In this document: positions 37,401 to 51,483 of the stretch, piece by piece
How positions within the stretch are numbered: the first letter of the stretch is position 1
Layout: every line of letters starts with the position of its first letter
NCBI RefSeq assembly: GCF_009730915.1
Contig: NC_052474.1
Location: 2,267,501 to 2,331,500 of the forward strand
Source: Dioscorea cayenensis subsp. rotundata
Lineage: Eukaryota; Streptophyta; Magnoliopsida; Dioscoreales; Dioscoreaceae
Direction: 5' to 3'
DNA length: 64,000 nt
Position numbers and translations under genes: made by a program
Notes under the pieces: generated by a model
Database searches by the model: none
Seen by the model: only the letters and a program-made list of their open reading frames with translations
Told to the model about the DNA's origin: nothing

Positions 37401-38370
37401 TGTAAATAAAAGTAAAGTCTCCCTTCGCGTGCATTAGGATAAGAGCTGCTGTTCCAACAAAAAACGTATCAAGAAAGATAGTAAACGAGTTTGCTATTGA
37501 CTGAAAGTCTAGATATACGTCATAAGAGCAAGAATAAAAGCAAGTATGACCCAGACAATATGACATGTAAAAGATATTCTAAGATAACAGCCCAAAGACA
37601 ATTGCAGTAGAAAAGTTCAAATCAAATGATCATATTAGCATGTAATAGTACCAAGGGCGATAGTATGGTAGTGGACCTTAAGACGACGCTGAAAGGAACT
37701 CCAAAGGTGATGCATGGTAGTATCATGTCCTCAAAAATCTGGTTGATCTGCTAATGCTGAAAGAACTCCAAAGCTGATGCATGAATTAATCAAAAGACAC
37801 TTAAAGGACTAGATCTATAGCAAGATGTTCCTATTGGATGGACAAAACAGACAGCAAAGAACAGCTTTACCAAAACAGTCAAACAACTTAATCAACATAC
37901 CGCATGAATTAATTCAATTACATCATATCCACTAATTTTTTTTTATTTTTTTTTTTCTCATGTCCTCCAGAAGATCTTCAGAATGAATGACAGATCACAA
38001 AATATATCAGCATGTCCTAACAACATACAGTTTCCATCTTAATTTTCAACCAAAACCGGGCTATTTCTAGCCAAACAAAGTTTATGTTGATCCACCAAAA
38101 AATGTAAAAATAATACAGCCCAAAAATCTAAATTCCTTATTATAAAAAAAAATGTATATGTGCTTGCATATGATTTATTATTATTACTTAAAATGTATAT
38201 GTACAGAAAATAAAAATGGAATATCATGCAATGGAGAAGTACCTGTACAAAGAGCTAGGGCCCAATTACACTTCAACGTACCCTGCATCTTCAATGATGA
38301 GACATCTTCCGTCTCACAGAAATGGGCCTTTCAATTTTAATCAATGAAAACTTGTTAATAAAGAGAGTAA
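31421..38370. other. Long AT-rich intergenic region
   Basis: No gene is supported. There are several TA microsatellites (31737-31760, 33240-33252, 34253-34264, 35383-35404) and homopolymer runs. A relatively GC-balanced patch at 32570-32740 has no coding frame. Degenerate short repeats at 36.0-37.8 kb are listed separately. Confidence 0.5.
36005..37790. repeat. Degenerate short direct repeats
   Basis: TCTTAAAGTGCTATTGATAA plus TAATG occurs near 36014 and 36124. TAAGAGCTGCTGTTC occurs near 36711 and 37440. GTAAGAGCAAGAATGAAAAC near 37307 resembles 37525 onward. CTGAAAG(G)AACTCCAAAG followed by TGATGCATG occurs near 37689 and 37758. They suggest old local duplications of non-coding DNA. No protein is recognised. 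Confidence 0.5.
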
Positions 38371-41300
38371 TCATAATCTTATCTCCACTATATCACCATC
38401 CTTCAGTTCAGTATGTGGTAGAGCAAGCTGGCCATTAACTAAAACTAGCTTTCCCTCAAAGCCAATCCTATGAGCAGCATCGGCAGCAGTACTACCAGAT
38501 CTCATCCTCACTATCTCACCATGAGGCCAGCGTATGATCACTACTTCACCAAGAGGCACAGAATTTGGTTCACCATATGAAGTTGTCACATTTTTTCTTG
38601 GTCCTAAGGTTGCCCCATGCCGCACCTGCTCCTCCCATTGAAGCATTGTCCTCAAAAGATACACCTATTATTGTAAAGGAGCTCAAAGCACCAGCTATAA
38701 ACCATATCGGAAGGGAAACACTCACTAAGCAGGCATAACATTTGCAAATTAATATTCAACAAGATAGCCACAATTAGGTGAATACTGATATACATGCATA
38801 TCTCTCATTCATATAGGTTATAGACTGATTCTACTCTAAATGTGTTGCAATGGTTTCGTAGCTCTAGCACCTGTGTTGCCAATAATATGTTCACAATACC
38901 ATGGATCAAACTGGGCAAAGACACAATGAACAATTTGAAGTAAACTAGAGCACATGCAAGGCAGTAGCGATCTTAGCAATGGAAGAGCAAATTTTCATAA
39001 AGTCAGTGAATGAAGGCATGCAAAAAAGACAAGGATGTAACTGACCTTATTATTAATACCATCTTCCGTTGAAGTATAACTGAAAGACTCAGACCGGGAT
39101 CTCTCAGCATTGGCTAAATCTGATGAAACAGAAAGGATCTGTTTCCCTTCAACAACGGCAGACATAACCATCCAATATTCAGCCTCTTCCTTCTCTGTTA
39201 GATCTAGTACTTGGATGAAGGTTGGCAGCAAGCGCTGGAATTGGTCTTCCTGCAAGGAGCACCATTCTAAGCAGGTAATGCAGGGGCTACTGTTATTCAT
39301 TAGATTATTGCATTGTACTACTCACATGGAGGTCCAATTACTCTATCAACAAGATAAAAAAATAAATAAACAATGAACAATAAAATGGTTCACTGGCCAA
39401 GGCAATGTCCTAGATGCATACAAGCCTTCGAAATGGTACCTGAGAATTTAATCCTAGTGATTACACAGAGATTCTAATGCACCAGAAAATCAAATTAATA
39501 AACCCAAAGCCTATTGAAGCATACCTATATTATATGATATTTCATCCATTGGATAATTAAACATGAATTCGTAATACATACAGCAGAGGAAAAGGAAAAA
39601 TAACATGGATGGCAAAGAAACTCTAAAAAGATGCCATCATTTCAAAATATGAAGCAACCATTGATATACACATTCTCAACAGAGTTTCTACTATAAATCA
39701 AATTACCTTGTTACAGATAAAGATTCCATTCTCTACTTCTGAAGTTTATTTTATTAAATAACTGGTTCTGTGAAATGCTATGACTTTTTGAGTGAACAGA
39801 ATTCCGATGTTAAAATGTGCTGCTTGTGAAAATTCTTTAGTAATTTCAACATATGCACCAATAATAATTAAAAAAAATTCACCTTATGAAATATTCCATC
39901 TCGACTTAATGTGTACTTCTCAAGACATGTACACCAATCACCATGCCCAGGCGCAAACCACCACTGGTCAGAAACCTGAAAGACCAATTAGATCCAGATA
40001 ATTAGCTGAAGTGAATGTCATTGTCATGAGCAAGCAACCAATGTTCTAAGCAATGTCAATGGAAAAGCCTAACCATAATCAGTTAAATGCCTTCCAAATT
40101 TACATGCCAATATATAAACATAAAAAAAATGGCAGATTTTGTGGCCAAAAATCAAATTGATCATCGGTCTTACCAAGATACCATGCGTTACATATAATAA
40201 TCACGATAAAAGATGATCATTTTAATGGAAATTCAGCACATAGCTTGCTTGAAATCATTAGCACAAACCTATGAAGTGTTATAGCTTGCTTGAAATCATC
40301 AGCATAAACCCATTAATATCTCACAATTTTCAGATACTATGCCTTTCAATATGAGAATTTATCAGCATAGAAATCATGCATTACATAACATGATCATGAT
40401 AAAAAATGGTCATTTAAATGGAAAAGCAGGGTACTTCCTTGAAATCAACATCTTAACCCTATATAGTATCTCATAACTTTCAGATACCACGCATTTCAAA
40501 ATGTAAAGTTATCAATATAAATGGCACACAGTTATGGGTAGAAGACTTAATAGTATGTGAAACAATGCAAATTCTACTTCAAATATTTAAAGAGGATGCT
40601 AATTTCTGATAAGAGCAGCGTCAAAACCACAGCTAGTTTGAACAATTTCATCTGCAATGATAGTGTTGTTAAAGGTTAATCAAATTAGATTAAAAAAAAG
40701 AACAAAATGTTATCAAGCCTTTTGTTCATACCAAATTTCCCCACTAGCATTAGCAAGATTTAAAAAGATAAAAAATAAATAAATAAATAAAACAGACCTT
40801 TTTATACAGCCTAGCAAAATCTTCCCAATGTTTTTTCTGGATAGAAGATCGTCTTTCTGCAACTGATTCAGAAGCTTCGAGATCAAAGCTCACAGCAACT
40901 AGAAGCTCTCTTCCACCTTTATCCACCCTGCAAAAGAAAATCTAAGAATTTCTGAACTACAAATGAAGAAGGTTCTGATTAAACATCAAAGCTCACATCC
41001 CAAACCTGACAATGACAGCTGCAAGCAATTGACTACCCTCAACTCTGAGAACAGGATGCCCTACTTTCAGGGAAGCATACTTATTATTTACACTATCTTC
41101 AACATAAGTTTCATCCTCCAGATAATTATTTTCATAGGTTGATGGTTTGATCTTAGAATCATCCATGCTACCAGCAGTCTCATCCTTACTCTCCTTGTAT
41201 AACCAATGGGCAGCGAGTCCAAATTCGGCATACTCATGCATCCGCTTCATGCAAAAGGTGCCATGATAAAAATCAGATGATCAATAATTTTGATTCTCCT

Positions 41301-44300
41301 GCATGATCCGTGCTAGAAGTATTGTACCTGGGTTCTTATTTGTACTTCCAAAGGAGAGCTATCAGGACCTAGCACTGCAGTATGCAGTGACTGCAAAAAC
41401 AGGAGTATAACAATGAAAATTCAAGAACAAGGCAAACACAAGGCGCTTTCCATCAGAAGAAAAGAACCGAAAACAATCAGGAAAAAAGACACTTGTTAAC
41501 TGGTAGATATAGGATTAGACCCACTTATCCAACAGTAAATCACTAGATTCACATCACACCCTTTAACTCATTGTATATAACATCAATTCGATCGAAACCA
41601 CATGTTCATACAAAAAATAGCATAACATCAAGTCAAACCATGCATATTAGACACAAAAATGAAGCACTTGCATCATTTTTTCCACACTCAACATCATACT
41701 TACAATTTGCCCATACTTACAGCATTTATTATTATATTATCATTTCTCTATACATCATAATAAAAAAATTATAAAAAAAATCCATGCATGCATAAGACAT
41801 TAAATATAATGATCATTTAACTGGCATAACAAGATGCTAGACATATCATTGCATATTAAATTCAAAGCAAGCAATACAAAAAGCATATTGGTCACATCAA
41901 TGTTGGCATATATCATATCCACTATAATTTTATCATGTGGACACAGGCATAGGCATTATATGCAAATATAATATTGGTCATTGTACAGTAAACATGGTAT
42001 GGTTATTTATACATATGTTGAACTCAACTCTCAATACTCGAGATCCTTGCCAGTATATCAAGTTATGGAATTCCAAGAAATTCAGAGAGTAGAGAAAACT
42101 ACAGCTTCCTTAATTTGTTTAACCAGATAATCAATCAGTTCTTTCCCTTACTCTTAATCGTAGTAGTACCTAGTCTAATGACAGAAATTTTTCTCAGTAT
42201 CTAATCAACTGCCACTTGCTAGTCAAGTCCATTAATATCTCAGGGCCTCAGGTGAGGCTTCATACACTCTTAGATACAATTTGTAAAATAAAAGAACATA
42301 GATATGAAAGCTATTTGTAGAAATGTATTTCACCATGCTAAATATTTAAAAGGCTAATCTTCACATATTATAAAATGACATTTACCTGGTAACCACTTGG
42401 CTTAGGGTTGACAATGTAATCATCAAACTCACCATCAATCGGGGTCCACAACCTGTATGACATGGTCAAGAAGTACTATGAATCAGATAAGTGATCAGAC
42501 TTGTAATACAACAACAACTGAATACAAGGCTTGCCTATTAAAATTTAAAATAGCTTGATTTCATTATTTAGTTTTGAGCACAAGTTGTTTGATACAACAG
42601 ATGCAGGGTAAATTTCCAAGAAAAACGCCAATAGTTGTTCCAACTGTAATAAAAAAAACAGCCAATTCAACGCTAAAGCAATGACATCAGCAAATAGATG
42701 TACTCAGGGAAGTCTACATGATGAGCACAAACTTGCTTGTACTAGCTACCTGTGTATAATATCAAGAAGACTGTAGCAGCTTTTGACTGCGGGTCCATGT
42801 AATTTCCCATTCTTGTCACCAACAACAACTCTTAGTGCACGAGCATCATAAACTTGTCTGATGTTAATGTCTTTCCGTTTCATCTGTTTGTGGTAAGTTT
42901 GATATAAGGAACTCCTATAAAATATTGAACTTGATAGAAACACATTAGAGAAATGAGAGTCAACTTGATATAGTCAAACTAGACTCTATTAGAAACTGGA
43001 AAGGCTATAACACAGTTAGAAGTGATTCAGAACAAAAAAATGTTTTCAACACAACGCAAAAGTGCAATCGAACGAAGATGTTAGGAAGTCAAGGTTCATG
43101 AAGTGATTGTATAATCCAAGGTGAAGGAACAGCCCATAGGCAGGAAATTTTTGGTCATGAAACAGTCCATTCTAAGGTCAAACCATAAAGAATTGGTTGA
43201 CATAGTAGCTGAACTTACAAACTATTTTTTTAATTTTTATGTTTACCTTTAGAATATCAGATAAGTTGTTCCTGCCGCTTCAGTAAATGAAAGTGATTTA
43301 GCCTCTCAACCAGGTATTGTGAAACTTCTGAAATGTATCAGGAAAATCTGTGTTTGTGTACTTACAACATCCTGAGTCTCTCACATTAGCCTACCCCAGG
43401 TTATATGGATAAAACATCTACCTCCAGGGTAAGTGTTTGATAGCCATAAACAAACTTGAGCTGTTAAACTGCTGAGCAAATACTAATGACTTTAAAAACT
43501 ACCTACAGCACAATTCAGTGTCCTAATATCTTTATGATGAATAAAAACATAAGTCAGCCAAGCCTACTAGAGAGAGTTATTGTCTGATCAGCAAACACAC
43601 ATTAAAGGATTTTGGATATACCTTGCAGTAGATACTGTACAAGCTTTTCAGTCTACTAGAGAGAGTTATTTCCATTCCTGGAATATAACTGCACCAAAAT
43701 AACCACAAACAAGTAATCTATTTTGGGGGAAAAAATGAAAGATGTAGCTACAGACAACATAGAACATCAAATGACAGAATTCTAATATCTATATTACTAG
43801 AGTGAGGATGACAGTTCTTACGAATTTGATATTAGCAACTCCTGTTCAAGGGCTTCTTCACAAACTACAAGGGATCCCAAGGCAATACCAACATCATTCA
43901 CAACCTCAGGCTTCATTCCTGCAGCATCCGAGTGGCTCTTGAGATTATCAAGAAAACTTGTTCGTTTTCTTCGATCAAGCAACAGGTCAAATGGCAACAC
44001 AGAATACAAAAGATCCTGTAAAAAGAGATAAATCAGACCTTTTAGGCATTACAGAACCTCACAATGTGCACATGCACAGTTCAAGCAAGCCCAATATCAC
44101 ACCACATAAGACCAGATTGACATCTTATTTAGGGCCTTTGTTTCTACTAGAATGAAGATTATGCAGGTCATGTTGCCCTCACCCTCATATTTCCCCTCTC
44201 CTCATTTGTTGAAACAGGCAAATCATGGTTGGGAATGGAATTAGTATCTTGCAATGGTACAATAAAGCCAGCTTTAGTAGATAACCTTCTCAGATTTCTA

Positions 44301-47300
44301 GTCTTGTTATTTGGCTGCCACATGGACGAAAGCTCAGCCCGCATTGTCTGAAATGTGTGAGGCTGCATAAGATAAATAAGTCATTAATTCACACACTGGA
44401 TGTACTACAAAATTCCCGTAATCTAGACAATAACCACTGGCAAATAATTGATTCTGTGCAAAAAAGGCATCATGCTTAATGCATATCTTCCAAACCAATA
44501 GGTCAAGTTTCATGGAATTTCAGCCTAAGAACTTGCATAGCCATGATTCCATTTCTTTTAGTATAACCTAGAAGTATTAAGAAGAAATGTCCTTAATACC
44601 ACTTTGATCTAGTGTATTTACTGCTTTAGAACACGTTTCCCCTTCTAGAATTAGAATTTTCCCTCCTTTCGCCCCTTCATTAGAAAGTCTACATAAGATA
44701 AAGATATGAAAACTTCCGTTCATTAGGAGTTATATGTAGATTCTTCTATTTATTTTATTCATAAGCATAACTGCCATACAACAATCAACATTGATTTTAA
44801 TCACCATCTCAGAGGCAGGAAATCAATATGCAAGCATGGCAGGAATCTCTCTTTCTACTCTTGTATTGTCCACTGCTTTCTCCTCCCATCCATCTATTTC
44901 ATATCATGATCAAAATTTCAAATCTAATCTGCCACTGTCATAAATCTCTTTCTTTGATTAGGAGGGGAAAAATATATTAACCAGCACTCATAAGATATAG
45001 ATAAAAAATGATCTTGTGAAACAAAGAAATAATGGCATATATCATTTTTTCCCCCAATTAAACTCAAAATGACACTAAGATTATTCAAACTAATCACAAT
45101 AAAAAAATGCGTGTGTCACTGGCAGTATAACTTAAAACAAAGCTTAGCAATAAGAGCTCCATACTTCCATTGGATAAAACAATCTTTCATCAATATATAA
45201 AATCAAACAGAATTTAAGGGTGATTTAGTACTGACAAAGAATCTTGACATAACATAGCTCATTGAGTCATTGTTATTAGATCTTTATTTAGGATTAGATT
45301 GAGGCATCTTAACACAAAAATAACAAGATTTAACATAAAAGAAATTCTTCCAACCATGTATTGGAGATAGTGACAACATATAAAAGCAGAACTAATGATC
45401 ACGACAGTATAGATGAAACCGTAGAAAACAAGTTATTGATAACCTTATGACAAATGAAGTTGAGAAAGAAAACTAGGTCAAGAATTTAAGTTAGCAAAAT
45501 TCTTAACTACTGACACTGTCATAAGCCTGAAGCACATTGTCACTGAAAAGCAGAACTTAACATATAAAGAGACCTGAAGATGATAACAAGATGGCATGAG
45601 TCAAAGAAAAGAACATTTATTACTAAATTGAAATATAAGTAAGGAAAAATAATTAAATCAATAGGAAAGCAAAATTCCTCTACTGCTAACAGAAGGCAAA
45701 GAACGGCATTTTGTGATATCTAAGTTAGTTCATGAAGTAGTGGTAAGATGGGAAATAAAAGGTTCACTTTTTCTGCAATTGAATTGATCAAACTTCATCA
45801 GTAATAACAAGGTTCTAAACTACTAAAGAGAACACAAATGCATAAAAAATGCGCTTTTGGCCAAAAAATGCTCCATAAATGCCTATTTAAGGAGCAAAAT
45901 TAATGAACAAACCTGAAGTACAGCAAAACACAAATCTTCCATTTCAGCTTTTAAAGCCCAAACTCCCAATCGAGAAGCAAGGGAACACCATATAGACAAT
46001 GTTTCCTGAGCAACTGCATGAGCTTTGGGCAATGACAACGCATAACTGAAAGGAAAATAATGCATCTAACTATTTCATAGCATTCAAAGAATATATGCTT
46101 GAAAAAAAATCATGTAGTTTAGTAGTTTCAGGTAGTAAAACCTAGGCAAAATGGCAGAACCTTACCCATAACATAAGTGTTCCATAACTACAGCCATAAA
46201 CTTGTATGAGATCAAATAAAAATCAGTACATATTGAGAATAGTTCATGATATATTGACATATCCCACTAGATTCGGAATTGAAATAATGTCATAAGATTA
46301 AAAAAATATCAATAAATTGTTAGTGCAACTGTGAATATGTTTGAGAATAGAGTATATTGTCCAATGCTTATGCTACTAACTTGCTTTCAATAGATAGAGA
46401 TGAACTCATTCTCAAAGATAGTAAACTAAATAAAACAACACTCAACAACACAACTAATTTCAAAATCAACACTTTCTGATGCCGCCATGCTTATTCATGT
46501 GTCTTGGTAAGAAAAAGTTGGGTAAGAAAAATAAAAATCTTTCAGATAAGATGAAGCATAATAACCAAGTACATAGAAGAGATTCTACAATTTGTTATAA
46601 CGAATAGATATACTACTGATATAGTTGCACCTAGACTTTCATCATGGATGTGCTTAAACTTTTGCAGACTACATGAAAAACATGTAACTTCTAAGATATC
46701 AGATATCTTTCTAGATCATTGGGAAGCAATAAGAGGAAGACGAAACAATACATTGTCCTCATGTTATGCAGCCGGTCAGCAAGCTTAATGAGAACCACAC
46801 GAGGATCATCAACCATGCCCAAGAGCATAACGCGCAGATTATTTGCCTAACATACAAACAGATAAAAAGATCCAAAATATTAAATACAAAAGCTTTTCTT
46901 ATGCAAGTCATGTGATTAAATTACATTACAATCATAGACCAAATAATATAATATTAAATACAAAAGCTTTTCTTATGTAAGTCATGTGATTAAATTACAT
47001 TACACTCATAGATCAAATAATATAGATGCCATTTAACATACTCCATGATTTCCGTCATTACAGACAAGATGCTGAAAAGTATAACTTTTAAATTGCCAAG
47101 TTTGAAGAATTGTTTAGCTTTTCACAAATAACACAAACTTTTAATTTTATGAAAAGCTTTGAGCTTAAATCTTCCTTCCATACTCAATGCATCAAAACAG
47201 TAACAAGAAAAATGAGCAAATACCATAGGCTCACAACCTGAAGAAAAAATGTGTATCATATACTTTTTTTCATTTTTAAATCAAGCTCAAATAATTGCCA

Positions 47301-49916
47301 TAATGAGAAGACAGGAGGGAACAGTGAAATAGATCAAAACACCACAAAAACCAAGGGATTATATCAATGCTTGCAATCAATGTCCATGTAAAATACAATT
47401 CAAAATGATCAGAAGTTAAGCAGGTAAGGGATCAGTACAAGCTTCAATGTATCATGTTTTGCAAGATTATTTATCTTAGTCATAAGACAGTGGAAATCTA
47501 CACCTGGGTGGAAAAATATCAATGAAAAGACTATTATGGTTTAGAACATCTTACAAGTGCTGCAATTATTTTACCTCATCAGGATCCAAAGAACTTTCAC
47601 TAAAACTGTTTCGTCTATGACGCCGTAGCAGCTGCATAAAATGTGTACATAAGAGAGGTAATGAATTAGTAAAAGCTGCAATTTTATCAGATTTACACAC
47701 TCATTATAGTACACAATTTGTGATTGCATACAACTTGATCTACAAACCATGTGAATATCAGAGGCACATCATGTGAAAATCTTAAGGCATCAATCAAACT
47801 TGCTAAATAACACATTAAAAGCACACATTTATACTCAAAAGTGCTAATATCATAATTTAAGTATGGGAATTAGATCAGCATTTATATAAGCCACATCTTC
47901 CATATATATTGCTGAAAAAGCGGTCAAGCTACTCTCAATCATTACTTCAGTTCCATAGTTGGTACTTTTTGTGCTATGCATTCTATTGCACCCATAATCT
48001 TGCATACAAACTTGGACTGCAGAAATGTAACCTGCAGCACTAAGATTAGGTCCTCCTGTTTGATGCAAGTCCTCCAAATAGACTGTACAATAGATACAGT
48101 CAAATAAAAATTCTCTTAACTTAGATACCCAACAAACATTATGCTAAAAGTTAGCTACCATGAAGATTTTGAAAGGAGGTTCAATCTCTATCTATTCATC
48201 AGATTGTCTAAAAATGAAAGATTTCAGCATTTGGTGAAAAAATGTACAGTCTGAAACATCAGCAAATAGAAGCAAAGTCACTTGTTTCCTTCTTTTACAT
48301 TAGAAAATTGATATTGAAGGACAATTGTGAACAAATAAACAAACTAAAAATTTTAAAAAAAAAATCCAGAGTTCTTACTGATGAGATTAAAAAAGGCTCT
48401 GCAATTATTTCAGCTGTTACCATTTTTGCACAACCATGATTCTTTGTAGCATACCTGATTTACATAGCTTAATTTTGACACGCCAGCAACTAGATGAGCA
48501 ACATCATCTCCAAAATGTTCTTCTATGCAGCTCAGATTTTCTATTGTGTCATCAACCACATCATGAAGAATGCCAGCTACAACTGTGTTTACAGCCTGTA
48601 AGAACAAACCGAATCATGAAAGAAGAATGAAAGACTAATATTACTTAGGAACAAGATTATACTATGTATAAAAAGTGGATCAACATGTATTTTTGCAATT
48701 ATAAACTATTAGCAGAAAATGCAATGAGCATTGAATTAGGGAAATATACTCTTTCACCAGTGGATGGAACCAGAGCTGCCAAAATCTTTCCTGTATGGAT
48801 GCAATGAGTAATATAAGGATCCCCTGTCTTCCTAAACTGGCCGTGATGAGCCTTATTTGCAAATGCAATGGCCTTCTGCACCTACCATCAGAAGAATGGG
48901 AACAACAAAGCAACAATATAATTAAAATATGAAACAAAAATGACAGCGAGCCTGAGTTTATAATGCTAACCTTTTCTTCTTTGAATATTGGGTACCCTGT
49001 AACATCCACTCCATCAAGTACAAAAGAATCTGTATCATCATACAAAATCAACAAAAGAAATATGAGGCACAAAATAAAACAAATTCTTTACATAGCATAA
49101 ACTAAAAGTATTTGACTATACTAAAAAGTCCTGCACAAGAACATCATGATTAACACGAATAACAATACCTATAAAAACACCCAGCACGAGAGTATCAAGA
49201 TTAACATGACTGACAATACTTCACACATTTATACAGCATAACAATACTTATACAACATGAAATATATTTATGTAGAGCCTATCATTGATGACAAGAAATG
49301 TCTAAATATGTCATTCTGGATTTAGTAATAGCATCTGTCACTGAAAATTCACTTTAAATATTAAAACAATCTAAAAAGCTTCTTACAGTTCTTGCAAGAT
49401 ATCCATCATCTCAGAAAAAATACTGAATTTCATCTAAATATATACTCATACCTCGATGATTTCTGTAATTAATATAATCCACGCAGATGAAGATAAAATT
49501 TAAGATCAAGAACTACATCTCACAAGATTAGAAATCCAAGATGAGCAAAGGATTCTTCATAAACTATCTGAAACCATGACTCAAAGATAAGAATCCAAGA
49601 ACCCCTTACCAGGCATCTGCTCCGCCCTAGGCCAGAGGAAATCAACTTTTGTAGAAAGACACGCGCCGGAGGCGATCGCAACCGCCGTGACAGCAACGTG
49701 AGCCAGGGTTGATGTCACAGCGGCGTGCGACCCACCGGAGACAACGGCGGCGGCGGATCCGATGACGGGGCCAAGAGACGAAGTGACAGAGAGTCCTCCA
49801 GGTGCGCGACGTCGTAGGGCGAGGGAGCCACGGAGGCAAGGGAAGGGGAAGAGCTTCAAAGCACTCCGCCCAAGCATAGCTGAGCTCCGGTACCCTAATT
49901 CCTTGCAAGAAGCCAT
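38371..49916 (-). CDS. RelA/SpoT homolog (chloroplast-type (p)ppGpp synthetase/hydrolase family)
   Basis: Eighteen exons give 862 residues without interruption: 49610-49916, 48971-49029, 48750-48881, 48455-48595, 47575-47631, 46752-46846, 45913-46045, 44183-44362, 43822-44015, 43622-43688, 42750-42883, 42386-42452, 41328-41390, 41006-41244, 40798-40927, 39883-39975, 39046-39249, 38371-38664. An HD hydrolase domain (about 123-270) has H177-D178 in GILHDVVDD and D256 in [12 protein letters not shown] synthetase-like domain (about 440-565) has [24 protein letters not shown] and EVQIRTQRMHEYAE..AAHW. A TGS-like domain lies at about 795-862. No ACT domain follows. The Ala/Ser/Arg-rich N-terminus fits a transit peptide. 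I could not place it confidently as RSH1, 2, 3 or CRSH, so no symbol is given. Which activities remain cannot be read from the sequence. Confidence 0.92.
40170..40510. repeat. Direct repeat pair in an RSH intron
   Basis: Two related segments (about 40170-40355 and 40360-40510) share CATGCGTTACAT/CATGCATTACAT, GATCAT..TTTAATGGAAA, CTTGAAATCA, TATCTCA and TTTCAGATAC in the same order. Non-coding. Confidence 0.6.
46876..47023. repeat. Two 74-bp tandem units in an RSH intron
   Basis: AATATTAAATACAAAAGCTT starts at 46876 and again at 46950. The two copies are almost identical, so the duplication is recent. Confidence 0.9.
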
Positions 49917-50045
49917 GATTGGGAGCTTGAAGGATCCAAAGGAGTGAGCTCCGACCCTCCCGAAGGGAGAGGGCGGGAGACCACCGTGTGGATGAGAACG
50001 CGGGGTTTCCAGAAAGATCTAAATTGGCAATCTTCCCTTTGTGCC

Positions 50046-50054
50046 CTTTTATAT
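50046..50054 (-). promoter_or_regulatory. TATA box of the RSH gene
   Basis: ATATAAAAG on the minus strand, about 130 bp upstream of the start codon at 49916. Confidence 0.5.
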
Positions 50055-50476
50055 GCCATTCTTTGCTAACCGTTTGAGTAACGAATCATTACAAGACGAT
50101 TTGAGTTTACGAATATACCCTTTCCTTTTCTTGTTACAGTTTTGAATTTTAAAAGTTTGTTTCTATATTTGAGTTTGATTTTTTTAAAAAAAGAAAATTA
50201 GTAGTTTTAGTTGTTTCCTTTTTTTTTCACGGGATCATTTATTAATTATTACCTAGATTACACTCTCAGATATGGGGCATATTTATAGAAGAATATGATG
50301 CTTGAGTTTACGAAATTGGCCTCAGTGTCTGGTATGAGATTACGAAAATGTCCTTGGATGACTAGTTATTTTTCTTCATTTATTCGTACTAGATACTATT
50401 TTTGATTTTATATGATATAGAATATTTTAAGATAGGCCATTTCATCATGAAAGAAATGAATTTATTTTTAAAATAA

Positions 50477-51476
50477 NNNNNNNNNNNNNNNNNNNNNNNN
50501 NNNNNNNNNNNNNNNNNNNNNNNNNNNNNNNNNNNNNNNNNNNNNNNNNNNNNNNNNNNNNNNNNNNNNNNNNNNNNNNNNNNNNNNNNNNNNNNNNNNN
50601 NNNNNNNNNNNNNNNNNNNNNNNNNNNNNNNNNNNNNNNNNNNNNNNNNNNNNNNNNNNNNNNNNNNNNNNNNNNNNNNNNNNNNNNNNNNNNNNNNNNN
50701 NNNNNNNNNNNNNNNNNNNNNNNNNNNNNNNNNNNNNNNNNNNNNNNNNNNNNNNNNNNNNNNNNNNNNNNNNNNNNNNNNNNNNNNNNNNNNNNNNNNN
50801 NNNNNNNNNNNNNNNNNNNNNNNNNNNNNNNNNNNNNNNNNNNNNNNNNNNNNNNNNNNNNNNNNNNNNNNNNNNNNNNNNNNNNNNNNNNNNNNNNNNN
50901 NNNNNNNNNNNNNNNNNNNNNNNNNNNNNNNNNNNNNNNNNNNNNNNNNNNNNNNNNNNNNNNNNNNNNNNNNNNNNNNNNNNNNNNNNNNNNNNNNNNN
51001 NNNNNNNNNNNNNNNNNNNNNNNNNNNNNNNNNNNNNNNNNNNNNNNNNNNNNNNNNNNNNNNNNNNNNNNNNNNNNNNNNNNNNNNNNNNNNNNNNNNN
51101 NNNNNNNNNNNNNNNNNNNNNNNNNNNNNNNNNNNNNNNNNNNNNNNNNNNNNNNNNNNNNNNNNNNNNNNNNNNNNNNNNNNNNNNNNNNNNNNNNNNN
51201 NNNNNNNNNNNNNNNNNNNNNNNNNNNNNNNNNNNNNNNNNNNNNNNNNNNNNNNNNNNNNNNNNNNNNNNNNNNNNNNNNNNNNNNNNNNNNNNNNNNN
51301 NNNNNNNNNNNNNNNNNNNNNNNNNNNNNNNNNNNNNNNNNNNNNNNNNNNNNNNNNNNNNNNNNNNNNNNNNNNNNNNNNNNNNNNNNNNNNNNNNNNN
51401 NNNNNNNNNNNNNNNNNNNNNNNNNNNNNNNNNNNNNNNNNNNNNNNNNNNNNNNNNNNNNNNNNNNNNNNNNNNN
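50477..51476. other. Assembly gap, exactly 1000 N
   Basis: The round size indicates a placeholder of unknown true length. It hides the promoter and 5' UTR of the downstream gene and part of the divergent intergenic region. Confidence 0.98.
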
Positions 51477-51483
51477 GGTGGCG

